Origin: Hydrogenophaga sp.
Lineage (GTDB): Bacteria; Pseudomonadota; Gammaproteobacteria; Burkholderiales; Burkholderiaceae_C
Assembly (NCBI RefSeq): GCF_018780385.1
Contig: NZ_JADMJO010000022.1
Span: forward strand, 94,494-158,493
Direction of reading: 5' to 3'
DNA: 64,000 nucleotides
Shown: positions 1 to 9,078 of the stretch, piece by piece
Layout of the letters: every line of letters begins with the position of its first letter
How positions within the stretch are numbered: the stretch's first letter is position 1
Program-made: the position numbers and the translations under genes
Notes under the pieces: generated by a model
Databases searched by the model: none
Told to the model about the DNA's origin: nothing
What the model saw: the letters and a program-made list of their open reading frames with translations, nothing else

Positions 1-551
1 ATGGCGTAGTCCCAGGCCTTCTTCACGTCGGCCGGGCCGTCGATCTTGCTCTGGCCCTTGCCGCTGCTGCTCATCACGGGTTTGACGATACAGGGATAAC
101 CAATCCCGGCATCGATGGCGGCCTGCAGTTCCTCCAGCGAATCACAGAACTGGTACGGGCTGGTCGGCAGGCCCAGTGTCTCGGCGGCGAGGCGGCGGAT
201 GCCCTCGCGGTCCATGGTCAGGCGCGCGGCGCGCGCGGTGGGGATCACGCGCACCACACCGGCGGCTTCCAGCTCCTGCAGAACGGGCGTGGCGATCGCC
301 TCGATCTCGGGCACCACCAAGTGCGGACGCTCGGCCTCGATCAGCGCTTTCAGCTGCGCCGGGTCGCTCATGGTGATGGTGCGCGCATGGTGTGCCACCT
401 GCTGGCCGGGCGCGTTTTCATAGCGGTCGACCGCGATGGTCTCCACGCCCAGGCGCTGCAGCGCGATCAGCACTTCCTTGCCGAGTTCGCCCGAGCCGAG
501 CAGCATGACCTTGGTGGCCGAGGGAGACAAAGGGGTGCCGAGCGTGGTCAT
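1..551 (-). CDS. purT: Formate-dependent phosphoribosylglycinamide formyltransferase 2 (partial)
   Basis: PurT makes formyl-GAR from GAR, formate and ATP in the third step of purine synthesis (family knowledge). Only the first 183 residues are in the window; the 3' end lies beyond position 1. The visible part starts with a Rossmann-like pre-ATP-grasp segment ([13 protein letters not shown], residues 15-27), has PEIEAIAT at 81-88, and reaches the ATP-grasp lysine region [14 protein letters not shown] at 155-168, all typical of PurT. The ATG at 551 is preceded by GGAG about 8 bases upstream. It lies 25 bp after psd on the same strand, so the two may be cotranscribed. Identification is firm; completeness cannot be judged. 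Confidence 0.93.
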   Translation of the reverse strand, partial: MTTLGTPLSPSATKVMLLGSGELGKEVLIALQRLGVETIAVDRYENAPGQQVAHHARTITMSDPAQLKALIEAERPHLVVPEIEAIATPVLQELEAAGVVRVIPTARAARLTMDREGIRRLAAETLGLPTSPYQFCDSLEELQAAIDAGIGYPCIVKPVMSSSGKGQSKIDGPADVKKAWDYA

Positions 552-576
552 GTGAGGGCTCCAGGGAACAAGGAAT

Positions 577-1428
577 TCAGAGGGCGTCGCCCATGGCCTC
601 GCCCAGGCGCACGCTGTTGCCGGGCGCCCAGTCGGGGTTGAAGGCGATGGTGTCGCGCGGCCAGAGCAGCACCACGGTGGAGCCGAGCAGGAAGCGGCCC
701 ATTTCTTCGCCGCGCTGCAGGCGCACCGGGCTGTCGTCGTAAGACCATTCGCGCACCGTGCCCGGGCGCGGCGGGTTCACCACGCCGTGCCAGGTGGTGG
801 CCATGCTGCCCACGATGGTCGCGCCCACCAGCACCTGCACGAAGGGCACAGTGGTCTGGCCCAGCTGCAGGTCAAACACGCAGACCACACGCTCGTTGCG
901 CGCAAACAGGCCGGGCACGCCCTGCGCCGTGGCCGGGTTGACCGAGAACAGATCGCCGGGTACATGGACCATGCGGCGCAGCGTGGCCGCTGCCGGCATG
1001 TGGATGCGGTGGTAATCCTTGGGGCTCAGGTAGATGGTGGCGAAGGCGCCGTCGTCGAACTGCGCGGCCAGCGCGACATCACCACCGACCAGCGCACGCG
1101 TGCTGTAGGTGTGGCCCTTGGCCTGGTAAATCTGGTCGCGGGTGATGGCGCCGAACTGGCTGATCGCGCCGTCGACCGGGCAGACGAAAGCCGCGTCGGC
1201 CAGCGGGCGGGCACCGGGCTTGAGCGCGCGGGTGAAAAACTCGTTGAAGCTGGCGTACACCGTCGGATCCGGGTTCGCGGCCTCGGCCATGTTGACGCCG
1301 TATTTGCGGATGAAGCGGCGAACGATCCACTGCGTGACGCCGCCCCAGCGGCCATTGGCCACCCAGCGGGCGAACTCGGTGAGCGCGCGCTTCGGGAACA
1401 CGTATTGCAGGGAAACGGAGAGGGACAT
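577..1428 (-). CDS. psd: Phosphatidylserine decarboxylase proenzyme
   Basis: A 283-residue protein that decarboxylates phosphatidylserine to phosphatidylethanolamine at the inner membrane. The C-terminal LGST motif ends in Ser250-Thr, the self-cleavage site that yields the pyruvoyl alpha chain. The PVDGAIS aspartate and the YHRIHMP histidine fit the Asp-His-Ser autoprocessing triad. The reading frame is open far upstream, but the start is placed at the ATG giving MSLSVSLQY, the normal N-terminus for this short bacterial form; the upstream extension would run antisense through the divergent ABC gene. Psd is divergent from the NodI-like ATPase with 96 bp between them, and upstream of purT on its own strand. 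Confidence 0.95.
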   Translation of the reverse strand: MSLSVSLQYVFPKRALTEFARWVANGRWGGVTQWIVRRFIRKYGVNMAEAANPDPTVYASFNEFFTRALKPGARPLADAAFVCPVDGAISQFGAITRDQIYQAKGHTYSTRALVGGDVALAAQFDDGAFATIYLSPKDYHRIHMPAAATLRRMVHVPGDLFSVNPATAQGVPGLFARNERVVCVFDLQLGQTTVPFVQVLVGATIVGSMATTWHGVVNPPRPGTVREWSYDDSPVRLQRGEEMGRFLLGSTVVLLWPRDTIAFNPDWAPGNSVRLGEAMGDAL

Positions 1429-1524
1429 GAACGTGGAGCAGAAGGAGCAAGACCCTGGCGGGCGGCCCCGCATTGTAGGGGTCGACCCCAACAGCAGCGG
1501 CCCGGGCGGGCACAATCCCGCACC

Positions 1525-2460
1525 ATGACGCAAGCCCTGTTTGAATGCCACCATCTCGTCAAACGCTACGGCGAGAGCACCGTGGTGAACGACCTGAGTT
1601 TTTCCATCCACCCCGGCGAGTGCCTGGGTGTGATCGGGCCCAACGGCGCGGGCAAGACCACCACCATCCGCATGTGCCTGGGCCTGACCGCACCCGACGC
1701 CGGCAGCATCACCGCCTTTGGCCTGGAGATGCCGCGCGACGCCCTCGCCATCAAGGCGCAGCTGGGTGTGGTGAGTCAGATGGACACGCTGGATCCGGAC
1801 TTCGACTGCGCCGAGAACCTGCTGGTCTATGGCCGCTACTTCGGTTTGCCGGTGGCCCAGGTGCGCGCGCGCATCCCGCAACTGCTGGAGTTCGCCGCGC
1901 TCTCGCACAAGGCGCAGGCCAAGCCGGGCGAACTCTCTGGCGGCATGAAGCGGCGCCTGTCGCTGGCGCGTGCGCTGGTGAACGACCCTCGCCTTCTGAT
2001 GCTCGACGAGCCCACCACCGGGCTGGACCCGCAAGCGCGCCACCTGATGTGGGAGCGCCTGCAAATGCTGCTGCAGCAGGGCAAGAGCATTTTGCTGACC
2101 ACCCACTTCATGGACGAGGCCGAGCGCCTGTGCTCGCGCCTGCTGGTGTTGGACCACGGTCGCAAGATCGCCGAAGGCCGCCCGCGTGAGCTGATTGCAC
2201 AGCACCTGGAGCCCGACGTGGTGGAGGTGTACGGCCAGGGGGCATTGGCCCTTGCGCAGGCCGAAGAGCACGCCGCGATCCGCGAGCTCGCAGCGCGCGT
2301 GGAAGTCAGTGGCGAAACCGTGTTCTTCTACACCGCGCAGGCGATGCCGCTGCTGGCGGCACTGGGCGCGCATCCCCAGTTGCGCACGCTGCACCGACCG
2401 GCCAACCTGGAAGACCTGTTCCTGAAATTGACCGGGAGACAGATTCGAGAAGACGGTTGA
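1525..2460 (+). CDS. ABC transporter ATP-binding protein, NodI/DrrA-like
   Basis: A 311-residue ATPase subunit of an ABC-2 type exporter. It has Walker A GPNGAGKT (38-45), signature LSGGM (137-141), Walker B LLMLDEP (157-163) and the switch histidine in LLTTHFMDEAE. The C-terminal extension of about 90 residues after the ATPase core is typical of NodI and drug-export ATPases. The next gene is its NodJ-like permease, 52 bp downstream, so the pair forms one exporter. NodI/NodJ homologs export lipo-chitin signals in rhizobia, but in betaproteobacteria the same family is widespread and its substrate is generally unknown. The start is the first ATG that gives the normal family N-terminus; the open frame upstream is antisense to psd. 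Confidence 0.93.
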   Translation: MTQALFECHHLVKRYGESTVVNDLSFSIHPGECLGVIGPNGAGKTTTIRMCLGLTAPDAGSITAFGLEMPRDALAIKAQLGVVSQMDTLDPDFDCAENLLVYGRYFGLPVAQVRARIPQLLEFAALSHKAQAKPGELSGGMKRRLSLARALVNDPRLLMLDEPTTGLDPQARHLMWERLQMLLQQGKSILLTTHFMDEAERLCSRLLVLDHGRKIAEGRPRELIAQHLEPDVVEVYGQGALALAQAEEHAAIRELAARVEVSGETVFFYTAQAMPLLAALGAHPQLRTLHRPANLEDLFLKLTGRQIREDG

Positions 2461-2466
2461 TGGCGA

Positions 2467-2493
2467 GGGCTTCGACAAGCTCAGCCCGAACGG
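2467..2493. repeat. REP-like repeat unit (TTCGACARGCTCAGCCCGAACGG type)
   Basis: A 27-bp unit containing CTTCGACAAGCTCAGCCCGA in the gap between the ABC ATPase and its permease. The same sequence, with single-base changes, occurs as an inverted pair at 37648-37721. Related units are common in intergenic DNA of many proteobacteria (recollection, not searched). Here it is a single unit, so no hairpin of its own is expected. Confidence 0.75.
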
Positions 2494-2512
2494 ATACCTT
2501 GGCGCACCCATC

Positions 2513-3346
2513 ATGAACACGACAACTCCCCTGCCCCGCAAGCTTTCTCACTGGTCACCTCCGCAGGTGTCGATGCGCTGGTGGCCGGTGTTTCTGCGCA
2601 ACCTGCTGGTCTGGCGCAAGCTGGCCATCCCCAGCCTGGTGGGCAACATCGCCGAGCCGCTGATGTGGCTGGTCGCCTTCGGCTACGGCATGGGCGCACT
2701 GGTCGGGCAGGTGAACGTGGACACGGCCAATGGCAACGTGGCGGTGCCCTACATCCTGTTTCTCGCCAGCGGCAGCATCTGCATGAGCGCCATGAACGCG
2801 GCCAGCTTCGAGGCCTTGTACTCGGCCTTCTCGCGCATGCACGTGCAGAAAACCTGGGACGGCATCATGAACGCGCCGGTGAGCCTGGACGACGTGGTGC
2901 TGGCTGAAATGTTGTGGGCGGGCTTCAAGGCCCTGTTTTCGGTGACGGCCATCATGGGGGTGATGCTCGCGCTGGGCATCAGCCATTCACCCAAGCTGCT
3001 GCTGGCCTGGCCAGTGCTGCTGGGGGTGGGCATCACGTTCTCGTGCATTGCCCTGGTGTTCAACGCCCTGGCCCAGGGCTACGACTTCTTCACTTACTAC
3101 TTCACGCTGTTCCTGACGCCGATGATGTTTCTCTCGGGCGTCTTCTTTCCGCGGGAACAACTGCCGGTGGTGGTGCGCCATCTCTCCGACTGGCTGCCAT
3201 TGACCAACGCGGTGGAACTGGTGCGACCACTCTTCATGGATCAGTGGCCTCAGCAGGCCTGGCTGCATGCGGGCGTGCTGCTGGTCTACACCGTGGCAGC
3301 GTTCTGGCTGGCCCTCGCGCTCACGCGCAAAAGGTTCGCCAAATAA
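2513..3346 (+). CDS. ABC-2 type transporter permease, NodJ-like
   Basis: A 277-residue integral membrane protein, the permease partner of the ATPase just upstream. About six hydrophobic segments are visible, starting near residue 45 (EPLMWLVAFGYGMGALV) and ending with a helix before the basic tail TRKRFAK. The segment FLTPMMFLSGVFFPREQLP near residue 200 is the typical ABC-2 permease motif. The coding region is clean and matches the family length. The substrate cannot be inferred. The gene ends next to a G/C-rich repeat that separates it from the convergent small gene at 3437. Confidence 0.92.
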   Translation: MNTTTPLPRKLSHWSPPQVSMRWWPVFLRNLLVWRKLAIPSLVGNIAEPLMWLVAFGYGMGALVGQVNVDTANGNVAVPYILFLASGSICMSAMNAASFEALYSAFSRMHVQKTWDGIMNAPVSLDDVVLAEMLWAGFKALFSVTAIMGVMLALGISHSPKLLLAWPVLLGVGITFSCIALVFNALAQGYDFFTYYFTLFLTPMMFLSGVFFPREQLPVVVRHLSDWLPLTNAVELVRPLFMDQWPQQAWLHAGVLLVYTVAAFWLALALTRKRFAK

Positions 3347-3352
3347 CTTGAG

Positions 3353-3420
3353 CCCCCACGCTCCGCCGCTTCGCGGGTCGCTGCCCCCCGAGGGGGCTGG
3401 CCTTGCTTGGGGCGGCCCTG
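3353..3420. repeat. G/C-rich dispersed intergenic repeat, family A
   Basis: The block from CCCCCACGCTCCGCCGC through the palindromic CCCCCCGAGGGGG to GGGGCGGCCC lies between two convergent genes. Reverse-complement copies occur at 46223-46305, 47968-48045 and 49198-49277. Here it is in the usual place, downstream of two converging genes, where its hairpins could help end transcription. No T-tract follows, so I do not call it an intrinsic terminator. Confidence 0.8.
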
Positions 3421-3436
3421 CGCTGCGGCCGTCGCT

Positions 3437-3691
3437 TCAATGCACCATCTGAAGGGCGGGTTGGGCTTCGCAATACAACTCGGCACCGGAGTCCATGAAC
3501 TCTTCGGCTTCGATCACGGCGTCAAAATCTCGAGCGGTGTCGAAGATCTTGGGAATCAGTGGCTTGTCCAGCGGGCGGCAGATGCGCTGACGCAGGCCGC
3601 GCAGGTTGGCGCTGGTCTCCATGGCGTGGATCACGGCTTCCGGATCGAGCATGAGGACGAAGGGGTTGAGGCGGCTGGACGTGATGGACAT
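3437..3691 (-). CDS. Small conserved-looking hypothetical protein (84 aa)
   Basis: I do not recognise a family. The ORF begins MSITSSRLNPFVLMLDPEAV and has an excellent ribosome-binding site (AGGAG six bases before the ATG), which with normal codon use argues it is translated. The protein is soluble and mildly acidic with no signal peptide. The N-terminal stretch with LNPFVLMLDPEAV and a following RGLRQRICRPLDKP segment could form a small helical domain. It stands alone between an ABC permease and ybdK-like gene. Confidence 0.7.
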   Translation of the reverse strand: MSITSSRLNPFVLMLDPEAVIHAMETSANLRGLRQRICRPLDKPLIPKIFDTARDFDAVIEAEEFMDSGAELYCEAQPALQMVH

Positions 3692-3854
3692 GGGGGGCTC
3701 CTGGGGGAATGCGGTGGTTGTTTCAAATCGGCTGTCGATGAAACAAACTGTATCTGGCCACCTTCAGGGCGTTAAGTCGGCGCAGCCCCATTCCCTCTGT
3801 AAGAAGTTCCCTGACACGGCGTCCGGAACACCTACAAGCCAGGCGTGCGCGAAG

Positions 3855-4979
3855 TCACGGGCCGGTGCGCAGCGCCTCCACGCTGGCGCGCACCACCGAC
3901 TGCACGCTGCCACTCTCCCTGTACTGGTTGCGCAGGTAGGTGGCGTGGTTGCCCACACGCCCCGCCGTGCGCTCGATCTCGTCGAGCGCGGCCAGTGAAT
4001 TCAGCGCCAGCCCGTGCGGTGCCAGAAGGCGCAGCGTGGTCAGGATGTCCTCGCGGATGCTGATCTGCTCGCGCGTCTTGGGGTTGACCATCATCCCGTC
4101 CAACCCGAAGCGGCAGGCCTGGAAGCGGTTGTAGGTGTAGACGAGGTAATCGTCTTCTTCGGGTGGCAGCTCGCGGCGCACCAGCAGGTGGCGGCACAGC
4201 GCCTGCAAATAGCACGCCAGGCCGGCCGCGCGCTCCACCGTGAGGGGCGTGTCGCACACACGCAGTTCGATCGTGCCGTACTCGGGCTTGGGCCGGATGT
4301 CCCAGTAAAAATCCTTCATGGACTTGACCACGCCGGTGCTCTCCATCTTGGTGAAGTAGACGTTGGCAAACTCGTCCCAGCTCAGTGTGAACGGCGCACG
4401 GCCGCTGAGCGGAAACGCGAACACCGAGTTCAGGCGCGCCGAGTCGAACAGCGTGTCCACGCCTTGCGAAAACGGCGACGAAGCCGAGAGCGCGATGAAG
4501 TGCGGCACGTAGCGGTTGAGCGAGTGCAGCAGGAACAGCGCCTCGTCGGGCGAGCTGCAGCCCACGTGCACGTGCTGGCCGAACACGGTGAACTGCTTGG
4601 CGAGGTAGCCGTACAGGCCCGAGAGCTCCTGGAAACGCGGCTTGGAGAAAATGCGCTGCTCGAACCAGCGCTGAAACGGGTGCGTGCCACCGCCCGCGAT
4701 CTCGATGTTGAGCCGGTCGCCCGCGCTCACCAGCGTGTCGCGGATCTGCTGCAGCTGGGCCAGCAGCGGGCCGTGCTCACGCTGGATGTCGGTGGCGATC
4801 TCGATCATGCTCTGCGTCATCTCGGGCGTGACCACCCCCGGAAACGGCTTGCGCCGCAACAGCTCCAGCAAGTCGTTGGCGCTGCTGGAGAGATCGAGGT
4901 CGTAGGTGTTGACGAGCTGCAGTTCCAGCTCCACGCCCATGGTCAGCGAATCGGACGATTTGAATGTTTCCAACGGCAT
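3855..4979 (-). CDS. ybdK: YbdK-family carboxylate-amine ligase (glutamate-cysteine ligase type 2)
   Basis: A 374-residue ATP-dependent carboxylate-amine ligase of the GCS2 family; E. coli YbdK has weak gamma-glutamylcysteine ligase activity and its real substrate is unclear. Typical motifs are [10 protein letters not shown] near residue 14, GGTHPF near 97, FGQHVHVGC near 133 and the [11 protein letters not shown] segment near 240. The ATG is preceded by TAGGAG. It starts only 8 bp after the antiporter gene, so both are probably one transcript. The antiporter linkage hints at an osmotic or pH-stress role, which is inference. Confidence 0.9.
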   Translation of the reverse strand: MPLETFKSSDSLTMGVELELQLVNTYDLDLSSSANDLLELLRRKPFPGVVTPEMTQSMIEIATDIQREHGPLLAQLQQIRDTLVSAGDRLNIEIAGGGTHPFQRWFEQRIFSKPRFQELSGLYGYLAKQFTVFGQHVHVGCSSPDEALFLLHSLNRYVPHFIALSASSPFSQGVDTLFDSARLNSVFAFPLSGRAPFTLSWDEFANVYFTKMESTGVVKSMKDFYWDIRPKPEYGTIELRVCDTPLTVERAAGLACYLQALCRHLLVRRELPPEEDDYLVYTYNRFQACRFGLDGMMVNPKTREQISIREDILTTLRLLAPHGLALNSLAALDEIERTAGRVGNHATYLRNQYRESGSVQSVVRASVEALRTGP

Positions 4980-4987
4980 GGGAGCTC

Positions 4988-6175
4988 CTATTCCTTGGTC
5001 ACGTGGGTTTCTTGCGCGGTCATGAGCGCGCGCTGCGTGACCACCGGCCCCAGCAGTTCCTGCACCACCATCATCCCGGCCATGGCCGCCAGCACTTGCA
5101 CCGCTGGCGCGAAGCCGTACAGACGGGTCTGCTCGAGCAGCAGGATCGCAAACGCCGACATGGGTGTGAGCGCCAGTCCGGTGAGCAGACCCTTGCGCTC
5201 GGTGATGCCCGAGAGGCGCGCGGCCACCAGGTTGCAGCCCACCTTGGAGGCTGTGCGCACGGCGATCAGCAACAAGCCCATGAGCATGCCGGCGCCCACG
5301 TCGGCCCAGTTCAACAACGACGCGATGTAGACGAACAGGAACACCGAGGCCATATCGCCCGCAGTACCGAAGTCGCGCTGGGCGTTGGTGAGGTGCACCC
5401 GCCGCTCGCGCGCCACGATGCCGAAGGAGAGTGCCGCCAGCAGCGGCGAGAGCTTGAGGCCGTAAGCGGCGGTGGTGAGCAGCAACACCGACAGCGCGAA
5501 CACCACCGTGACGCCGCGCTCGTGCGTGCTGCGCTGGCGCAACAGCCAGGGCACCGCCACACCCAGCAGCGCACCCACCGCCACCGAGGTGGCCACCACA
5601 TACATGCTGCCGAAGGCGGCCAGCACCAGATCACCCGAGGTGTTCAGGTACCAGTAACCCACCACCAGCTTGAGCGCCACCACCGACAAGATGCAGTTGA
5701 TGGCGCACAGGTGCAGCACGCGTTCGGTCACCTGTCCTGCGCTGCGCAGCTCGTTGGCCACGCGCACCACGCCCGCGGGTGAGGCCGAGATGGACAGAGC
5801 GGCAATGATGAGGCGGTGGTCCACCGGCAGGTCGAACCAGCCACTCACCCAATAGATGACGCCAAAGGTGACGAAGGATTCGACCACGCCGAGCGCCAGC
5901 ATCCAGGGGTTGTGGCGGAACCAGCGCAGGTTGATGCGATAGCCGAGTTCGAACAGCACCAGCGACAGCGCCACGTTGGCCAGGAACGGCAGGCCGGGTA
6001 CATCGGTGGTGAGGCCGGGCAGGTTGATCAAGCCGCCGAACAGGCCCACCGCCACGTAGCTGGTGACGCGCGGAATGTTCCAGCGTTCGAACAGCAGCTC
6101 GGCCAGGAACCAGGCCAGCAGCAGCACCAGAGGCCAGGCAACGGACTGCAAGAGAAAAGCAAAATCGGTGACCAT
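4988..6175 (-). CDS. Cation:proton antiporter, Kef/CPA2-like membrane domain
   Basis: A 395-residue protein with 11-13 predicted membrane helices throughout and no C-terminal TrkA-N/NAD-binding domain, so it is the transport domain only. The segments [15 protein letters not shown] and [19 protein letters not shown] match the Na+/H+ exchanger fold of CPA2 proteins. The ATG at 6175 was chosen because GGAGAAG lies 7 bases upstream; the frame is open another 29 codons but that extension is not hydrophobic and lacks a ribosome-binding site. It is followed 8 bp later by the YbdK-like ligase. In Kef systems glutathione adducts gate transport, so pairing with a glutathione-type ligase is notable, but a functional link is only a hypothesis. 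Confidence 0.88.
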   Translation of the reverse strand: MVTDFAFLLQSVAWPLVLLLAWFLAELLFERWNIPRVTSYVAVGLFGGLINLPGLTTDVPGLPFLANVALSLVLFELGYRINLRWFRHNPWMLALGVVESFVTFGVIYWVSGWFDLPVDHRLIIAALSISASPAGVVRVANELRSAGQVTERVLHLCAINCILSVVALKLVVGYWYLNTSGDLVLAAFGSMYVVATSVAVGALLGVAVPWLLRQRSTHERGVTVVFALSVLLLTTAAYGLKLSPLLAALSFGIVARERRVHLTNAQRDFGTAGDMASVFLFVYIASLLNWADVGAGMLMGLLLIAVRTASKVGCNLVAARLSGITERKGLLTGLALTPMSAFAILLLEQTRLYGFAPAVQVLAAMAGMMVVQELLGPVVTQRALMTAQETHVTKE

Positions 6176-6330
6176 GGGCAGGCTTCTCCAGGGATGGGGG
6201 TCTGTGAGAGGGTGACATTCAAGGTGAAAAAATACCCTGAGTGCCACCCGGCAAACCGGCATCAGCGTGGGGCTGACTTGTACACCGGGGAACAGGGCAA
6301 ACGAGGGGGCCGAAGGGCCGCGGCGGAGGA

Positions 6331-7242
6331 TCAGACCACCACAGCGGGCGGCTCAGATCCGGAGGACTCGACCGCGAACCGCGTCTTGAGTTCAGGCAGG
6401 CCCAACTCATTGAGCACCTGCGTCAATCGCTGCCGGGCCCGCGCGCGGGCTCCGTGTCGGTCGTCGGCCATTCTACGGGCCAGAATCAGTTCGTTCTTCA
6501 TGGAATGCTCCCATCCCACGAGCTCGGTCACCGTCACGCTGTAACCGTTTGCTTCCAGTTGCAAACAGCGCAGCACATTGGTGATCTGGCTGCCGAACTC
6601 GCGCGTGTGCAGTGGGTGGCGCCAGAGCTCGGCCAGCGGCGAGCGTGCCAGGCTCAGCGCCTTGTGCTGGCGCAGCACGCCGGCCACCTCGGCCTGGCAG
6701 CAAGGCACCAGCACCATGTGACTCGCCTGCTTGGCCAGGCCGAAGGCAATCGCATCGTCGGTGGCGGTGTCGCACGCGTGCAGCGCGGTCACCACGTCGA
6801 TGCGCGGTGGCAAGCCCGGGTGCGTGAGCGCCTCCTGCACCGTGGTGGCCAGAAAGTCCATGCGCTCGAAGCCCAGCTTGCTGGCCAGGGCTTGCGACTT
6901 GTCCACCAGCTCGGCGCGCGTCTCCACGCCGGTCACACGGCCCACCGGCCTGGCTTTGAAGAACAGGTCGTACAGGATGAAACCCAGATAAGACTTGCCC
7001 GCGCCATGGTCGGCCAGGGTCACGTCGCCGCGCGCGGCCAGCACCTCGGCCAGCAGCGGCTCGATGAACTGCACGAGGTGGTAGACCTGCTTGAGCTTGC
7101 GCCGCGTGTCCTGGTTGAGCTTGCCCTCGCGGGTGAGGATGTGCAGCTCCTGCAGCAAGGCCACCGACTGGCCTTCGCGCAGCTCGGGCAGTTGCTCCTG
7201 CAGCGTGGGCACCGGGCGAGGTGAAGATGTGTTTTTGGCCAT
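6331..7242 (-). CDS. SAM-dependent methyltransferase, Methyltransf_32-like
   Basis: A 303-residue protein with an unusual SAM-binding motif VTLADHGAGKSYLGFILYDL and the later pair TALHACDTATDDA and PCCQAEVAG. These HACDTATD and CCQ motifs are characteristic of the Methyltransf_32 group that includes eukaryotic RRNAD1/METTL25-type proteins and the Trm13-like fold. The N-terminal 60 residues are helical and polar. Start ATG 7242 is favoured over the one at 7290, which would leave only 6 bp before the divergent srkA start; neither has a strong ribosome-binding site. Substrate unknown; RNA is a guess from the family. Confidence 0.82.
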   Translation of the reverse strand: MAKNTSSPRPVPTLQEQLPELREGQSVALLQELHILTREGKLNQDTRRKLKQVYHLVQFIEPLLAEVLAARGDVTLADHGAGKSYLGFILYDLFFKARPVGRVTGVETRAELVDKSQALASKLGFERMDFLATTVQEALTHPGLPPRIDVVTALHACDTATDDAIAFGLAKQASHMVLVPCCQAEVAGVLRQHKALSLARSPLAELWRHPLHTREFGSQITNVLRCLQLEANGYSVTVTELVGWEHSMKNELILARRMADDRHGARARARQRLTQVLNELGLPELKTRFAVESSGSEPPAVVV

Positions 7243-7296
7243 GGACCGATGATAGGTCGCACCCGGTGCCACGGTCTGCAACGGTGACAATCACCC

Positions 7297-8355
7297 ATGA
7301 CATTGCCCATGACGCCCGACTCCGTTGCTCCCACCGACCATCCCTACCGCGCCTTGACACCCGACGTGGTGCAGGACGCACTGGCCAGCATCGGCCTGTG
7401 GGGCGACGGGCGCATGGCCGCGCTCAACAGCTTCGAAAACCGCGTGTACCAGATCCACCTGGAGTCGCCAGTGGACGGCGTGGACCAGGTGGTGGCCAAG
7501 TTCTACCGGCCCGGGCGCTGGAGCGACGAGCAGATCGCCGAGGAACACGCGTTTGCCATGGAGCTGGTGCAGGCCGAGATTCCCGCGGTACCGCCGCTCG
7601 TGGTGAACGGCGCCACCCTGCACCATTTCGGCGGCTTCGCGTTTGCGGTGAGCCCGCGTCGCGGTGGTCGGCGGCCCGAGCTCGACGACTTCGACGTGCT
7701 CGAATGGATCGGGCGCTTTCTGGCGCGCATCCACAGCGTGGGCGCGACCCAGCCGTTCCTGGTGCGCCCGGCGCTGGACGCCACCAACTTCGCCCGCGAG
7801 CCGCGCGACTGGTTGATGGAACACGCCGCCGTGGCACCCGAGGTGCGCACCGCCTGGGCCGCCGCACTCGAAGAAGCGCTGGCCCTTGTTGAAGCCCATC
7901 CGGTGCTCAAGGCTGGCGCGACGCTGGCAGAAGACGGCATCCGCCGCATCCGCCTGCACGGCGACTGCCACCCCGGCAACATCCTCTGGACACCGGAAGG
8001 CCAGCCAGGCGCAGGACCGCATTTCGTGGACCTGGACGACGCGCGCACCGGACCTGCTGTGCAAGACCTCTGGATGCTGCTCAGTGGCGATCGGCGCCAG
8101 CAGACGCAACAGCTCGGCGCGCTGGTCGACGGCTACGAACAGTTCCGCCCTTTCGACCGGCGCGAGCTCGCTTTGATCGAGCCACTGCGCACGCTGCGGC
8201 TGATCCACTACAGCGCCTGGGTCGCACGCCGCTGGGACGACCCGGCCTTCCCGATCAACTTCCCCTGGTTCGGCAGCCGCGACTACTGGCAGGGCCAGGT
8301 CGACATGCTGGTGGAGCAGATCGAGGAAATGCAGGGTGCGCCTTTGATGGCTTGA
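7297..8355 (+). CDS. srkA: Stress response kinase A (YihE/RdoA family)
   Basis: A 352-residue Ser/Thr kinase of the APH/choline-kinase fold, acting in the cytoplasm; the E. coli protein protects against envelope and oxidative stress. Visible motifs are SFENRVYQIHLE near the N-terminus, VVAKFYRPGRWS (ATP-lysine region), the catalytic loop HGDCHPGNIL beginning at residue 221 and the Mg-binding FVDLDDA about 20 residues later. Length and the NFPWFGSRDYWQGQV C-terminus fit SrkA well. Two in-frame ATGs lie close together (7297 and 7309); I kept the first. Divergent from the methyltransferase. Confidence 0.94.
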   Translation: MTLPMTPDSVAPTDHPYRALTPDVVQDALASIGLWGDGRMAALNSFENRVYQIHLESPVDGVDQVVAKFYRPGRWSDEQIAEEHAFAMELVQAEIPAVPPLVVNGATLHHFGGFAFAVSPRRGGRRPELDDFDVLEWIGRFLARIHSVGATQPFLVRPALDATNFAREPRDWLMEHAAVAPEVRTAWAAALEEALALVEAHPVLKAGATLAEDGIRRIRLHGDCHPGNILWTPEGQPGAGPHFVDLDDARTGPAVQDLWMLLSGDRRQQTQQLGALVDGYEQFRPFDRRELALIEPLRTLRLIHYSAWVARRWDDPAFPINFPWFGSRDYWQGQVDMLVEQIEEMQGAPLMA

Positions 8356-8377
8356 GTTTTCTTGGGGGCTTCGTTCG

Positions 8378-8456
8378 GAGACCTCGCGCCAGGACGGTGG
8401 CGGTGCAGGCGATCCCGGGCAGACACCCGCGAGCAGGGCCGGAGAACGCGTACCCG
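8378..8456. repeat. Dispersed intergenic repeat, family C
   Basis: The 26-bp block that includes ACCTCGCGCCAGGACGGTGG matches exactly the reverse complement of 32721-32746, and the flanking CCGGAGAACGCG segment is also shared, with a different spacer between the two blocks (about 37 bp here, 2 bp there). It lies downstream of srkA and upstream of the ohrR operator, a gap of 206 bp with no other coding signal. Confidence 0.7.
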
Positions 8457-8516
8457 CTCCAGCCGCCCTCCTGCACACAGCCGACCAAAAGACCCATCAA
8501 CGATCATGGTTGCTCA

Positions 8517-8542
8517 CAATTACATTGCACACAATCTAATTG
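8517..8542. promoter_or_regulatory. Probable OhrR operator
   Basis: Nested dyad centred at 8529.5: CAATTA (8517-8522) pairs with TAATTG (8537-8542), and inside it ATTG (8524-8527) pairs with CAAT (8532-8535). It is AT-rich in otherwise GC-rich DNA and lies 20 bp before the ohrR ATG. MarR-family OhrR proteins bind AT-rich palindromes with AATT half-sites at this position, so autoregulation is the natural reading. Confidence 0.75.
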
Positions 8543-8561
8543 CTCGTTACATTAACACCCC

Positions 8562-9011
8562 ATGAACACCACGCGCCTCTCCAGCGACCAGGCCCTGCAG
8601 CTCGACCACCAGCTCTGCTTCGCGCTGTATTCGGCCTCGCTGACCATGACCAAGCTGTACAAGCCGCTGCTGGACGAGATCGGCCTGACCTACCCGCAGT
8701 ACCTGGCCATGCTGGTGCTGTGGGAACACGACGGCGTGGCCGTCTCCGAACTTGGTGAACGCCTGCACCTCGACTCGGGCACCCTCACCCCGTTGCTCAA
8801 ACGCCTGGAGGCCGCCGAGCTCGTGACCCGCCTGCGCGATGTGCAGGACGAGCGGCGCGTGCTGATCCGCCTGACTGCCGCCGGTCGCAAGCTCAAGGCC
8901 CGGGCCGCGCGCATTCCCGGCTGCGTGCTGCAGGCCACGCAGTGCGATGTGGCGGAAGTCCTTGCGCTCACCCGGCAGGTGCAGACCCTGCGCGATCGCC
9001 TCTCCGCCTGA
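8562..9011 (+). CDS. ohrR: Organic hydroperoxide-sensing repressor OhrR (MarR family)
   Basis: A 149-residue winged-helix regulator that represses ohr until oxidised by organic peroxides. The N-terminal [20 protein letters not shown] carries the reactive Cys19 with the tyrosine neighbours seen in OhrR. Two more cysteines, Cys121 and Cys128, lie near the C-terminus, which fits the two-cysteine (disulphide-forming) Xanthomonas type. The recognition region [20 protein letters not shown] and wing [12 protein letters not shown] are clear. It precedes ohr on the same strand, and an operator-like palindrome sits in front of it. Confidence 0.95.
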   Translation: MNTTRLSSDQALQLDHQLCFALYSASLTMTKLYKPLLDEIGLTYPQYLAMLVLWEHDGVAVSELGERLHLDSGTLTPLLKRLEAAELVTRLRDVQDERRVLIRLTAAGRKLKARAARIPGCVLQATQCDVAEVLALTRQVQTLRDRLSA

Positions 9012-9078
9012 CCCCAGTTCCCTTTCCCCCGTTTCAACCACCGCTTCCCGCAAGCGATTCAACCCCAGGAGCCACACC

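Noticed and set aside
1478-1489. Perfect palindrome GGGGTCGACCCC between psd and the ABC ATPase
   Set aside because: Twelve-base G/C palindromes are expected by chance at this composition and nothing else points to an operator.
577-2541. A 654-codon open frame on the minus strand running from psd through the ABC ATPase region
   Set aside because: Only the first-named 283 codons encode Psd; the rest is the antisense of a clear ABC ATPase gene and only open because of high GC.
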